10,899 bases of DNA from Pavlovales sp. CCMP2436. Lineage: Eukaryota > Haptophyta > Pavlovophyceae > Pavlovales. Shown piece after piece: positions 1 through 8,071 of the stretch (its first letter is position 1; each line of letters opens with the position of its first letter). The stretch covers positions 33,705 to 44,603 of the forward strand of contig MU631924.1 in assembly GCA_026770615.1 (NCBI GenBank), given 5' to 3'. A model generated the notes under the pieces. That model was not told the origin of the DNA. It did no database searches and saw only the letters and a list, made by a program, of their open reading frames with translations. Made by a program: the position numbers and the translations under genes.

Positions 1-2
1 GA

Positions 3-305
3 GCGCGAGCGAGCGAGTTCATTGGTGGTCTCACCGTCGGCGTGTCGCTAGGAAGCGACGGGGTTTTGAATGCCGTGAACTCGTTCGCGCGTGCGGGGCG
101 CGGGCTGCAGCGCGGGGGCGCGTTGGAAGGACTGGTTGAAGAAGAAGCCCGAAGGAGCCAAGCCGTCGAGCGCGAGCGGATCTACTTGATGGCGGGTTTG
201 GGTTTGGAATGCCATATGAACTTGTTCGCGCGCGCATGGCGCGAGCAACCGCGCGAAGGCGCGGTGGATGAGGTAGTAGATGAAGCGTCCGTATATATAC
301 ATTAA
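3..305 (+). CDS. 3' end of an unrecognised protein with two internal repeats (partial)
   Basis: One frame is open from base 3 to TAA at 303-305, so the gene would begin left of the window. The translation has two related units about 47 residues apart: NSFARAGRGLQRGGALEGLV in the first matches NLFARAWREQPREGAVDEVV in the second, both followed by an acidic stretch. The DNA units are offset by 141 bases, a multiple of three, at the FARA block. Both start near GAGCGCGAGCG (1 and 168), and the first carries about 26 extra bases. Substitutions between units keep hydrophobic and charged positions, which favours coding over chance. The protein would be helical, Arg/Glu-rich and without an obvious membrane segment. 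I do not recognise the family. The minus strand is also open here because the DNA is GC-rich, so strand choice rests on the repeat pattern. Confidence 0.42.
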   Translation, partial: ARASEFIGGLTVGVSLGSDGVLNAVNSFARAGRGLQRGGALEGLVEEEARRSQAVERERIYLMAGLGLECHMNLFARAWREQPREGAVDEVVDEASVYIH

Positions 306-680
306 TGGATCGGGCTGGCGGTGTTTCATGTTCAAGTCAAGCTGATCTTAGGGCTCCAACGCAATACTGTAACCTTTAATATCGTATTTAGATTATGCTA
401 TTAATCTAATGGGGTTCTGGCTGGCGGTAATAGACACGTAAAACAAATTTGCTGTTCATGGACAGTCCATTTTAGACGCCAGCTTACAAATCATTGTATC
501 AGGATTGCAAAAAAAGCATTTCTAATTGAACGAGTGGTGGAGATGGGAACGGTGGCAGCGGCAGCCGCAGCAGCTCGAGAGAAGGAGACGGCATCAAGCT
601 GTGGTGAAAGTCGAACGTGGGTGGCTGGGACGAGGACGACAGCGGCCGCACATGGAAGGCGGCGGCGGCGGCGACAGTGT
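306..680. other. Non-coding interval with one short inverted repeat
   Basis: No convincing gene. An exact 8-base inverted repeat, TTAGATTA at 388-395 and TAATCTAA at 402-409 with a 6-base loop, lies about 80 bases after the stop at 305 and could be a 3'-end structure. From about 530 the DNA becomes GC-rich and low in complexity, with a GGC run at about 658-673. The short open frames there exist on both strands and look compositional. Confidence 0.5.
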
Positions 681-865
681 GGCAAGGACATCGGCGTGTC
701 CGGCAACTCAATAACGATGTAATTTTTTTCAGTGGTGGTCACAACTGCTCAAACGCAGCTGAAGACCTGCTGGAACGGCTGTTTCATTTGCGAACGTGAC
801 GTCGTTATGAACCGACGACAATGAGAGGACTCGAGCGGAATAAATTATAAAATTTATAAAAGTAG
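681..865 (+). repeat. Dispersed repeat A, copy 1
   Basis: This stretch aligns with 1183-1365 in the same orientation at an offset near 503. Shared landmarks in order are CGGCAAC (701), a T7 run, CGCAGCTGAA, GACGTCGT(T/A)ATGAACC, ATGAGAGG and GCGGAAT(A/C)AATTATAAAAT. Substitutions and small indels are spread throughout, so this is an old duplication or two old insertions. The AT-rich right end runs straight into repeat B copy 1. No reading frame is conserved between the copies. Confidence 0.75.
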
Positions 866-945
866 GACGTCTGTCCCCGGAGACGGTCTCCCGGACATGT
901 CCAGGACCACTCCCCGAGCACACAGATACCGCCTCCCCCTGAGCC
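862..945 (-). repeat. Dispersed repeat B, copy 1
   Basis: On the minus strand this holds CGGTATCTGTGTGCTCGGGG, which differs at one base from 7529-7548. Further along, GGTCCTGG and GGGAGACC...GGGG...GACGT match the 9488-9602 copy. It lacks the middle segment seen in copy 2. A near-palindrome, GGAGACGGTCTCC, lies inside it. On the minus strand it sits about 75 bases after a tRNA-like sequence, which suggests a tRNA-headed SINE; that link is inference. Confidence 0.7.
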
Positions 946-1016
946 TGGTTACTCAGAGAGCCTGCGGGGCCAAACCGACTCAACCAAAGGGTGCCCTCCT
1001 AAAGGGGCCAAAGGCG

Positions 1017-1086
1017 TGCACGTAGAGAATTGAACTCGGGACTTCCGCCATAAGGCGGGGGTCCTACGCCATTAGACTAGCATCAC
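1017..1086 (-). other. Degenerate tRNA-like sequence (tRNA pseudogene or SINE head)
   Basis: Read on the minus strand, TAGTCTAATGG resembles a pol III A box and forms a D arm: GTCT pairs with GGAC, with A on both sides of the loop as in tRNAs. Further on, GAGTTCAATTCTC resembles a B box and T arm, with three pairs of the T stem intact. The anticodon arm reads CCGCC-TTAT-GGCGG, so the loop has only four bases, and only the outer three pairs of the acceptor stem form. It is therefore not a working tRNA. The D arm and flanking bases are most like tRNA-Arg types, but identity is uncertain. Confidence 0.5.
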
Positions 1087-1182
1087 TTTTGCTCATGCTG
1101 TTTAGTTTTCAACCTGCCAGAGGTCCGGGACGGAGGTATTTAAATGTGGGCATTAATTTTATTCCAAGAATTTCGGGAACTT

Positions 1183-1365
1183 GGGCGAGGACTTTGGCAC
1201 TTTCGGCAACCCAACAACGTGATTTTTTTGTCGGGCGTGGGCCTTCAGCGCACATAGACGCAGCTGAAATTACCTGCGGGCACGGCGGATTCACTTGCGA
1301 CGTCGTAATGAACCAATGTCGATGAGAGGTCGAACGTGCGGAATCAATTATAAAATAAATACAAC
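1183..1365 (+). repeat. Dispersed repeat A, copy 2
   Basis: Direct-orientation partner of 681-865; CGGCAACCCAACAACG at 1204 aligns with CGGCAACTCAATAACG at 701. Together the copies flank about 320 bases that hold repeat B copy 1 and the tRNA-like sequence. The layout resembles a small terminal-repeat retroelement (TRIM-like), but no clear primer-binding site or polypurine tract is visible. Confidence 0.75.
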
Positions 1366-1446
1366 TTCTGTATTCATCAAACTCGCTGAAAGTCAATCTT
1401 GATGAAAATTTTGATGGGGAACAATTTTGTTCATCTAGGTTGTAAC

Positions 1447-1648
1447 CTGATTCTTTTAGGAATGACAAGGAACTGGCCTCCAAAGTAAGGAGACGTACAT
1501 ACTGTTCGGACAGTTCATGACGCCATAGGACAACCTGACCCTGCAAAACTAGGCAAACAGCCACGACCAGGCCGTCCCTGCCGAAATAAAACATGGTCAC
1601 CAGAAGCAGGCCCACACGCACAAATGGATTCGTGGAGATGAAAAGCAT
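1447..1648 (-). CDS. Possible exon or gene fragment with a hydrophobic N-terminus
   Basis: A minus-strand frame starts with ATG at 1648 and stays open for 179 codons, but its far end (below about 1365) runs through repeat A and cannot be native. The first ~65 residues look more protein-like: a hydrophobic stretch (VGLLLVTMFYF) and LVVAVCLVLQGQVVLW, then a helical, Leu/Ser-rich part (YVRLLTLEASSLSFLKES). A CAG|GTTACA donor-like site closes this part at 1447. I do not recognise the family. It may be a gene fragment or chance. Confidence 0.2.
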
Positions 1649-1663
1649 TAATTATCACAGGAG

Positions 1664-1682
1664 ATATATATATATATATATA
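1664..1682. repeat. (AT)n microsatellite
   Basis: About nine uninterrupted AT units. It lies roughly 70-140 bases left of the first recognisable retroelement coding scraps and might mark the insertion target, though no target-site duplication was found. Confidence 0.9.
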
Positions 1683-1751
1683 GCGGCTCAGCATGGTTCA
1701 ACAGGTGTTATTCACTCCCTGACTTGGTTGACGTCAGACGTTATATTATAA

Positions 1752-2004
1752 GCAACAAAAACGAAGAACAATATCACCTACAAGGCTGGTGGGGTCTTAA
1801 TATACATACACAAACAAGATGATCGATACCTTGAGGCAATTTTGTGTAATAGCGGACACACAACAAGAGGTCCTGCCTTACCACCCAGGAGCGATCTTAA
1901 AAAATGACGAACAGGACGACGAGACCACTCTTCAACTGGCAAGGGACCCGTATCGACCCACAATAGCATCACTTAGAATGATGACCATCGGATCCCGCAA
2001 CTAG
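1752..2004 (+). pseudogene. Retroelement scrap, possibly the end of an endonuclease domain
   Basis: From 1752 one frame reads through YKAGGVLIYIHKQDDRYLEA (1779 onward). The GGV-hydrophobic strand resembles the GGGVAI-type strand of APE endonucleases in LINEs. That frame then stops, and the next frame (1819-2004) is open for 61 codons. The SDH catalytic motif of these endonucleases was not found, and the distance to the RT is somewhat short for a full linker. The assignment is tentative. Confidence 0.25.
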
Positions 2005-2622
2005 AACTCTACAATAGCGAACTCAGAAAACGCATGACGATACGCTACGCCAAGTGCGAAGCAGCTCAAAAAGTAGCCAACAAATCAGCAGATGACAGAA
2101 TACAAGATGCAATCAACACAGGCCTATTTCGAGCCGCCACCAACAATGCGAGACAGCTCCTCTACCCACGATCCCTGCAGCAAGGGGTACACATGTTAAG
2201 ACATCCGATAACAAATAAAGTCACAACAAAGCCAAAAGAAGTTATCAGTTTAGCTACAGACTACACTCGAACATTACTAGGCAAAACCCCTCCCCTCCTG
2301 CCTACGGGCAAAGCATGGCAAGATCCAAGTGAATGGACTAACCTGACTAAACGCTAGACGGACGAAGAGACAACACATGTCCAAGCACTTGCTACTTCAA
2401 ACGATCTCGTCCGCCTAATCGTTGCCGGCAAGGCACGAAGCGCTCCGGGACGAGATGGTGTACAATACCTAGCCCTAAAACTGCTGCTACAAGCCGATAA
2501 CATTGAAAACCACATTGGTAAATTATACACTCTCCTAACAAACGTCCTCAACACTACGCTTAAAGAAACGACCCTACCAACCCAACTGGGTACATCAGAA
2601 ATCGTCTACTTCTACAAAAAAA
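1977..2622 (+). pseudogene. Reverse transcriptase N-terminal and fingers segment
   Basis: The frame holding ATG 2034 is readable from just after the stop at 1974-1976, crosses TAG at 2355-2357, and runs to the A7 tract at 2616-2622. The linker is helical and basic (YAKCEAAQKVANKSADDRIQ). The RT fingers follow: ARSAPGRDGVQYLALK at about 2436-2480 corresponds to the APGxDG block of LINE RTs, then LPTQLGTSEIVYFYKK. The next expected residues, GDP...NYRGLALQS, continue one frame over, so the A7 tract carries a one-base insertion. Without the TAG and the shift this reads as one continuous RT start. Confidence 0.75.
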
Positions 2623-3651
2623 GGTGATCCCACAAAACTTTTAAACTACAGAGGCCTCGCACTCCAAAGCTTCATCTACAAATTACCCGCAGCCTTCATG
2701 GCGGGACAGCTACTAGGCGCCGCAGGTAGAATGCAGCTCCTATCCGAACAACAGCTTGCGGCCAGAAAAAATGGCAGAGCAGCAGACCACGTAGCAGTGA
2801 TGGCTGCAGCCATAGCTGAAGCACTGGCAGCAGGACGAGAATTACACATCATCACTTGCGACATCCAAAAGGCATTCGACGCAGTCCCACGATATGCCCT
2901 GTGGGAGGCAATGGAACGTCACGGCTACCCATCCGGGACGGTGCGACGCGTTCGCATGCTCCAGATATGCACGGGGGCACATGTGCGAACAGACTACGGC
3001 AGATCAAAGCACCCGGTTCTCACTTCCATGGGGTGCAAGCAAGGCTGCCCGCTCAGCCCGATCACGTATTGCTTATTTATGAACATGCTTCACCGCCAGC
3101 TGGATAAGCAGCCAGGTGGCTACCAACCGAATCCACCGCCAGGCCACACTTACAGAAAGCCGTGCAACCCTCTTAAATACCAGGCATAGATGGACGATTT
3201 AGCACTCTGTGCAGAAAATGCATGCACTGCACAGGCCATGATAGGAATAGCAGACCGCTTCCTTGCGGCATACACCATGGAATTCAACGCCAAGAAGTGC
3301 TATCACACCTCGATACTACCTAAGTTGCCAGAGCACTGGGGACCTACACCACCAGTTTAGACAGTAAGCGACGATCAAGGAAACCCCATCCAGAAAGCCT
3401 GCATCCGCCTACCATCAAGGGATGCAAACTCCCCACACATAGAGGTGCCCCAGACGCCAAAGGACAAAACTTTGGAATACCTGGGACACCTTCTAACCAC
3501 CAACGGCAAGTGGCAGGCCCAGGAACGTAAACTCCTGATTAAGATAGCACAGGTCATGGGAAAGGTGCACCTTGCCTCGAGCAAAGGGGCATGTCACACC
3601 CTTTGGGTAGCCAAGCTGTCCCACCATGACGTAGCGTCAATACTACCATAC
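2623..3651 (+). pseudogene. Reverse transcriptase palm and thumb, inactivated
   Basis: This frame begins with GDPTKLLNYRGLAL and contains the palm motifs. Motif A is CDIQKAFDAV with the catalytic Asp at 2860-2862. Motif B is GCKQGCPLSP at 3031-3060. Motif C should read YMDD, but the Tyr position is TAG at 3187-3189, followed directly by MDDLAL; TAC to TAG is a one-base change. Downstream are FNAKKC and a LEYLGHLL block typical of the region after motif C. A second TAG lies at 3358-3360 and the frame closes with TAA at 3652-3654. Part of the segment after 2698 would be translatable, but the catalytic Asp pair lies after the first stop, so no active RT is possible. Confidence 0.85.
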
Positions 3652-3653
3652 TA

Positions 3654-4079
3654 ATGGGAGCATCAGACTTATCTGATGATTTCCTGTCTACGATGCTTGC
3701 AGCAATAGTAGAGGCCACGCACCTTCGCTGCACAATAGGGCCCCATGTAGCAAGAGAACGCCTGTGCGGCCCCCCTGAACGCGATGGCCTAAGTCTGGTG
3801 GACCCGCGTGCCCAAAACGCGGGGGAAAAAGTATTAGCCATGCTGCGACTTCTCAACTCACCCGTGGAATCCGCAACGCATGCCCTCGCGGCACATGCAT
3901 TGAGTATCGCCCAAAACCGATCCGCGAGACAAGTCAAGGCAAAAACGATGCCCGCCGCAAGGGGGGCGATCAAAAGTCTCTCCAGGGGGAAGAAAGATGG
4001 GATATATTCGAGAACTGTGCATGTCTGCAAACAGCAACTATGGGCGAGCTCGCCCTTGTCCTACTATGGCCAGCCCTAG
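3654..4079 (+). pseudogene. Retroelement connection segment between RT and RNase H
   Basis: After the stop at 3652-3654 the coding sense shifts to the frame starting at 3654, which reads RCTIGPHVARERLCGPPERD, then LSLVDPRAQNAGEKVLAMLR. The RDGLSLVDPR block resembles the GGL-type segment found after the thumb in many LINEs. The frame stops at TAG 4077-4079, while an overlapping frame open from before 4040 continues the element, so a second frame change falls near 4000-4079. Confidence 0.6.
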
Positions 4080-5407
4080 GCGCCACCCGCCGTGCAAAAC
4101 TCAAAGTGGCGTCGGTCACCCTAGCATCAATGAGTGCATGTAGTGTACTAAACTTGGCAAAATTGCGTATCGCAAGCAATGCCCCCAACTTAAGTGTCAC
4201 CGACAAACAATTGACAGCCATAAGTGCAGCCGAAGAAGTCATATTAAGGACATGCGGCAGCGCTATAAGGGACATGCTTATTGCTCTTCAAAATGCCCTA
4301 CCGATGCATGCAAACACGGCTGCAGTAGCAAAAGCAACCAAGACCCTGTTCACACAGGAATATAGGCCAACATTTAGACGATTAAAACATCCGGAGCAGC
4401 TAGAAATATTACGGGAAATCCTGCCCGCACTCACGTCGGCATTATGCGGAGCTATGTACTTGCGGTTCGTCACACGCCACACACCACTCATACATGCACT
4501 CAGACACCAACCACCGACAGCGGAGAAACCACAATTGTGCACCCCACATGTCGGGGTCGACGGTTCATTTATCAAACCTGATGGAAACGGCGAGGCTCGA
4601 GCAGCCGGTGCGGCGTGTTTTTACGTACTCCCGTCACACCACATCCGCGGCAAGACACATGCCCCAGAGGCACATGTCCTCACCTGCACATTCTCAGGCG
4701 ATAAAACGGTCACCCCACATGTCGGGGTCGACGGTTCATTTATCAAACCTGATGGAAACGGCGAGGCTCGAGCAGCCGGTGCGGCGTGTTTTTACGTACT
4801 CCCATCACACCACATTCGCGGCACAACACATGCCCCAGAGGCACATATCCTCACCTGCACATTCTCAGGCGATCAAACGGTTGTCAACGCAGAATACAAT
4901 GCAGTCACACTGGCCTTGACTCACGAGCAAGAGCTATTCATCGGATGGGACCATGACACAGGCGTAAAACGCCTAGAATGGCACAGACGGTACCTAGACC
5001 GCAACCCTCTAACACACGGGTTAAGGGATCCCACGAGCTATGATGCAAATCCTCACTTCTACCGCCTACTCAGCCTCAAACAACGTGACGAGGCGCACGG
5101 ACGCTACAGGAACGCGACTCACACTGCGGCTCATACCAAATCGGATGATGAAGTAGCCAGAATTCTACATACCCCGGGAGCGGTACGTCACGATGACGCC
5201 TCGAGAGCTAGAATAGTGACAGAAGAGGCGCTAAAGAAAGTGACCCGGCTCTTCATCTCCAAACGAGGCGACAACTGGCGCAGCCAGGCTGATTTGCCTC
5301 CCCACCTCCAACCCCCGGCTGTCATAAAGCTCATGCAGACCGCATTGAGCGACTGGGGCTCAAAGGCAGTACAGGGGATCGCGGACAATAAGAAACCGTC
5401 GTGTTAA
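4040..5407 (+). pseudogene. RNase H segment with a tandemly duplicated first half
   Basis: This is the longest intact frame of the element, 455 codons from ATG 4040, but it is a frame-shifted continuation and the ATG is probably not native. After about 165 residues of helical linker it enters an RNase H fold. The first catalytic Asp is in VGVDGSF, present twice (4559-4561 and 4730-4732). The Glu is in NAEYNAVTLAL (4892-4894). A third acidic residue is probably in FIGWDHDTGV (4949 or 4955). The last is probably in AVRHDDASRAR (5192-5197). RNase H in LINEs removes the RNA template after first-strand synthesis. The stop at 5405-5407 lies within repeat D, so the final residues may not be native. 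Confidence 0.8.
4540..4881 (+). repeat. Two 171-bp tandem units inside the RNase H region
   Basis: Unit 1 is 4540-4710 and unit 2 is 4711-4881. Six of 171 positions differ, all in the second half; the first ~90 bases are identical. The 57-codon unit keeps the frame and duplicates the first catalytic Asp strand through the GDKT/GDQT turn. Four of the six changes alter residues (K to T by two changes, V to I, K to Q). The duplication is in frame, so it could have arisen while the element was still active. Confidence 0.97.
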
Positions 5408-5505
5408 GAAACTGAGCCTCTTTTTTTGCATTGTTTGTATGTAATTTAAGAAAATTTAAGCATTGTTTGTATGTTAATTGCTAAGAAACTCAGCCTCAGC
5501 CTCAA
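5375..5505 (+). repeat. Dispersed repeat D, copy 1
   Basis: It has short direct repeats at each side of an AT-rich core: TTAAGAAACTGAGCCTC (5404-5420) and CTAAGAAACTCAGCCTC (5481-5497). The core carries GCATTGTTTGTATGT twice. The same arrangement recurs at 8072-8225, and similarity extends left to GGGGATCGC near 5375. It separates the RNase H frame from the zinc-motif frame. It may be a short insertion or a piece of a retroelement 3' end; the sequence alone does not decide. Confidence 0.7.
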
Positions 5506-5520
5506 AAAGCGCCGTTCTTA

Positions 5521-6684
5521 TTGCCCGCGATCCCTTGTAGCAGTACACAGAGAAGCCGCCACTGTATAGCTCACAAAAACACGCTCACGGCCCAGTGCTG
5601 GACAATAGCGGCCACTGCGACAGGAGACATCATCACATCCGACCAACGAGCAGCACGCCATGCGCTAATAGACAGAGTTGCGAGGGATCGCCTAGAGAAG
5701 AGAGGCCCCGTCAAACATGCCCCCGGCATAGGTAGAATGGCCAATGTAGAAGCCATGTGGTCAAAAGAAAGCACGACGGCTCTGCGCCTCCCACGAGTTA
5801 GGGGTTAACAGCGACCCACGGAAAAGTGCACCAAACACATGGCCAGATTGATACTCGGATCATACCGCCACAATGCCGAGTGGGCAGCAGAATGTCCGGC
5901 GATGGCCACCACTACAATTACCATTGACGGAAAGTCCAAAACAATGGGCCTCACCTGCCCTCTATGCAAAGCACTCAACTCACAAGACACAAAGCATCAC
6001 TTATACCACGAGTGCTCGTCAACGGAAAAGCACCGCCACGACCTCCAACGCTCCCTCTGCAAGGAACTGTCCCCGAGCCTGGGACCCGCAAAATCAAAAT
6101 CAATGGCGACACACATTACATCTCGGCTGGACTACTTTATCGGAAGAGTAGGATTAAGTGTCAAAGAAGAGCTCAGAAAGAAGGACGTCGACACCGGTGA
6201 CGCACCTAAGCCCGGTGACTTACACTACACTCTCCTACGCCATAGCCTCCGAATGCACAAATCACGCGAAGCGGCAATCGAAGCATCAGCGGCGTCAACC
6301 AAGGACAATATATCTCTATACGACGCGTATAAGTTTAAGGTAGCCATGTGGGCCGCCCAGACAGCTGAGCGGGCAGCAAGGAAACTGAATCAAAACACAG
6401 CACCAGCGGCCATACCACCTATACAATATGAGCCCATACCCCCAACGGACAGCATCGCTCAAAACAAGGAACCATCAGCCTTACCTCCTATGCAGTACGA
6501 GCCCATACCCCAACAGACAGCATCGCCCAAAACGAAGCACCAGCGGCCATACCACCTATGCAGTATGAGCCCATATCCCAAACGGACAGCATCGTCCAAA
6601 TCGAGTCACCAGCGGCTATCAAGCGGCTATACCATTTCTGCGGTATGCGCCTATACCCCCAACGGACAGTATCGCTCAGTATGA
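5521..6684 (+). pseudogene. Retroelement C-terminal segment with C2HC zinc motif
   Basis: One frame runs from about 5521 to 6682-6684 with a single internal stop (TAA 5806-5808). Beyond that stop the sense continues as QRPTEKCTKHMARLILGSYR. The zinc motif is CPLC (5956-5967) followed by DTKHHLYHEC ending at 6015; the C-x2-C...T-x2-H-x4-C spacing matches the zf-RVT type motif at the C-terminus of many LINE proteins, where it is thought to aid nucleic acid binding. Further on come a helical, Ala-rich region and the Pro-rich repeat tail. A one-base loss near 6508 moves the repeat sense into another frame. Confidence 0.7.
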
Positions 6685-6745
6685 GCCCGTATCCCCAACG
6701 GCCACACCACCTATACAGCCAGAGCCCATACCCCCAACGGACACT
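6410..6745 (+). repeat. 69-bp tandem repeat coding a Pro-rich tail
   Basis: Units are marked by GAGCCC at 6430, 6499, 6567, 6683 and 6722, with a degenerate GCGCCT at 6647. The first step is 69 bases (23 codons), the second 68 because one C is missing, and later steps are irregular (80, 36, 39). The unit encodes roughly PPMQYEPIPQTDSIAQ. Such a tail is probably disordered. Repeat instability and base loss show decay after coding constraint ended. Confidence 0.88.
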
Positions 6746-6756
6746 AGTGCACTGAC

Positions 6757-7290
6757 CACTCCACCAAACGAAGATGCCCGATGCGCAACCAACCTATGAA
6801 TAATGAATATTCATTAACAGGTGTAAACCCGACCACACCCTTTATGCAGCTGAAGCCCACCATCAGACCCAGCCGAGGCCAGCAAGGCTTACGCACATCA
6901 AACGTGAAAAATCGCAACCAGAGACCGTCTCGAACCAAAACCTCATTACTACCAGGAGCAGCCACTCTCACCGAACCCAAAACAGGACCAGCTAGTCCAG
7001 CCATAAACCACGAATCCGCAGCAGGCCCGTCACGCATGCACGCACTGATCCATGACAAGTCCTTCATATGCATGCACCACTCACGCACACTGCGCTCAGC
7101 AACCAACCGGGCCCTTGAAACCGGCCAGTCACCCACGCTGTCACACCACTCGGGCGACAAAAAACCTAAAACCAAACACGAGCCAGCAAGCTCAAAGTCT
7201 TCAAAACGCAAACATAAGCCAGCAAGCCCGCCACACCCCGCAACCCAAAGTCCTGCGCCCGAGGCCCACCCCCGTCAAGGGGTGGGATAG
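6757..7290 (+). pseudogene. Possible basic C-terminal tail of the retroelement
   Basis: A frame open to TAG 7288-7290 (ATG at 6781) gives a Lys/Ser/Pro-rich protein ending with clusters such as KPKTKHEPASSKSSKRKHKP. This could be a basic nucleic-acid-binding tail. The Pro-rich repeat sense, however, leads naturally into another frame that stops at 6797-6799, and the DNA here is poor in T, which lengthens open frames by chance. I treat it as possible element sequence, not a gene of its own. Confidence 0.35.
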
Positions 7291-7344
7291 AATGGGCCAG
7301 CAAATAAACCGCGTATATTTGTGGTTTTTGCCCCCGGGCAAAAA
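7265..7344 (+). other. Two perfect hairpins at the retroelement 3' end
   Basis: CCCACCCC (7265-7272) pairs with GGGGTGGG (7279-7286) across a 6-base loop and ends at the last stop codon. TTTTTGCCC (7325-7333) pairs with GGGCAAAAA (7336-7344) across two bases. Stem-loops near the 3' end are used by several LINE reverse transcriptases to recognise their RNA; that role here is inference. They may mark the right limit of the element. Confidence 0.6.
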
Positions 7345-7512
7345 TCTCAACATATGCGAGCCAGGCTAGCGAGGAAGTAATGTTTGTGATGCGCGAAGGT
7401 GGGCCGCACTCGTAGACGGTGCTGCATTTTCAGACGACGCGAGGGAGAGCAGTGGAGGTCGGTCAGCGCGCCAGTCGAGAATCGTCAGTCGTCGATCGTC
7501 GTGTGCCTGAAC

Positions 7513-7640
7513 TGATCAGCGGTGGGGACGGTATCTCTGTGCTCGGGGTGAATCCCTGGATCTGAGTGTTTTTCCAACTCTTAAATCCAGTGAGATCCTC
7601 CCAGGGACGGACGTTCAACTAGAAACTTACACACATAGAA
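7513..7640 (+). repeat. Dispersed repeat B, copy 2
   Basis: It begins near TCAGCGGTGGGGACGGTATC (7515-7534), identical to the reverse complement of the block near 9727-9746. It continues with TGTGCTCGGGG, GAGTGTTT, and GACGGACGTT...TAGAAACTTACACACA, all with counterparts in copy 4. Internally CCCTGG (7554) and CCCAGGG (7600-7606) bound an imperfect hairpin. No coding potential. The 7345-7512 stretch before it shows nothing recognisable apart from CGTC-rich short repeats near 7485-7503. Confidence 0.78.
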
Positions 7641-8071
7641 TCAGATGCTGAAATGCCACTCTCACTTCGTTCCCTAGCACTGTTTTTGACGATCCCGTTA
7701 TAGAATTAGGTATCGAACTGAGTATCATAATTGTTACTCGTCCAATTTTGCGTTTAGTTGTGTTCTCAAGTGTCTCAACGAGCATATTTAATGATACGTG
7801 TAGTAACAAGGCAAGGAAGATGCCGGTAAATGTTTTTACATGTGCGCCATTTTCTCATCCTTCCCGAAAGAGTCAGGTGACGTCCGGACCATAATAACAA
7901 CTAAAGTGTTCTTCGTCAATAAATTCAACGTCTTACTCTTCGGAGAGCTCTACTGTTTGCAGAGTTCTACAAGCACCTAATCTTATTGATAAAAAAGATG
8001 ATGAGGGGAATGAATAATTGCAGACTCGGGTGCCTCCCGATCCTGCATTCACTAGGGAATTCTTGTGTGGG
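7641..8071. other. Non-coding interval, nothing recognised
   Basis: AT-richer than the flanks, with stops in all frames. The longest open frame is 60 codons and has no recognisable content. No repeat shared with other parts of the window was found here. Confidence 0.6.

Larger units (their letters stand above)
1752..7345 (+). mobile_element. Decayed non-LTR (LINE-type) retrotransposon with RT, RNase H and C2HC zinc motif
   Basis: Domain order on the plus strand is a possible endonuclease remnant, RT fingers and palm, thumb/connection, RNase H, a CX2C...HX4C zinc motif, a Pro-rich repeat tail and a basic C-terminus. This matches second ORFs of LINE-type elements that have gained an RNase H domain (I, Tad and some L1 lineages do this). 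No LTRs or integrase are visible. Lesions: TAG 2355-2357; +1 base in an A7 run 2616-2622; TAG 3187-3189; TAG 3358-3360; a frame change near 3640-3655; another near 4000-4079; a repeat with stop at 5375-5505; TAA 5806-5808; a lost C near 6508. A complete endonuclease and first ORF are absent, so it is probably 5'-truncated. Both boundaries are estimates. Confidence 0.85.

Noticed and set aside
491..799. Several 60-83 codon frames on both strands
   Set aside because: GC-rich trinucleotide-like DNA opens many frames at once; composition is Ala/Arg or Ser/Pro low complexity with no motif.
1017..1086. A functional tRNA gene
   Set aside because: The anticodon loop has four bases and the acceptor and T stems are mispaired.
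1109..1446. C-terminal part of the 179-codon minus-strand frame
   Set aside because: It overlaps repeat A copy 2, which conserves no frame with copy 1, so this part is not native coding sequence.
2355..3360. Reading TAG as an amino acid (alternative genetic code) to join the RT frames
   Set aside because: One TAG replaces the conserved Tyr of YMDD, the element also has TAA stops and several frameshifts, and the right-edge genes need no recoding. Decay explains all of it.
4494..4919. A 141-codon plus-strand frame with an internal protein repeat
   Set aside because: It is the shadow of the 171-bp duplication in a second frame; the RNase H motifs lie in the other frame.
6410..6745. CRISPR-like array
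   Set aside because: Units are contiguous coding repeats with no unique spacers, inside a eukaryotic retroelement.
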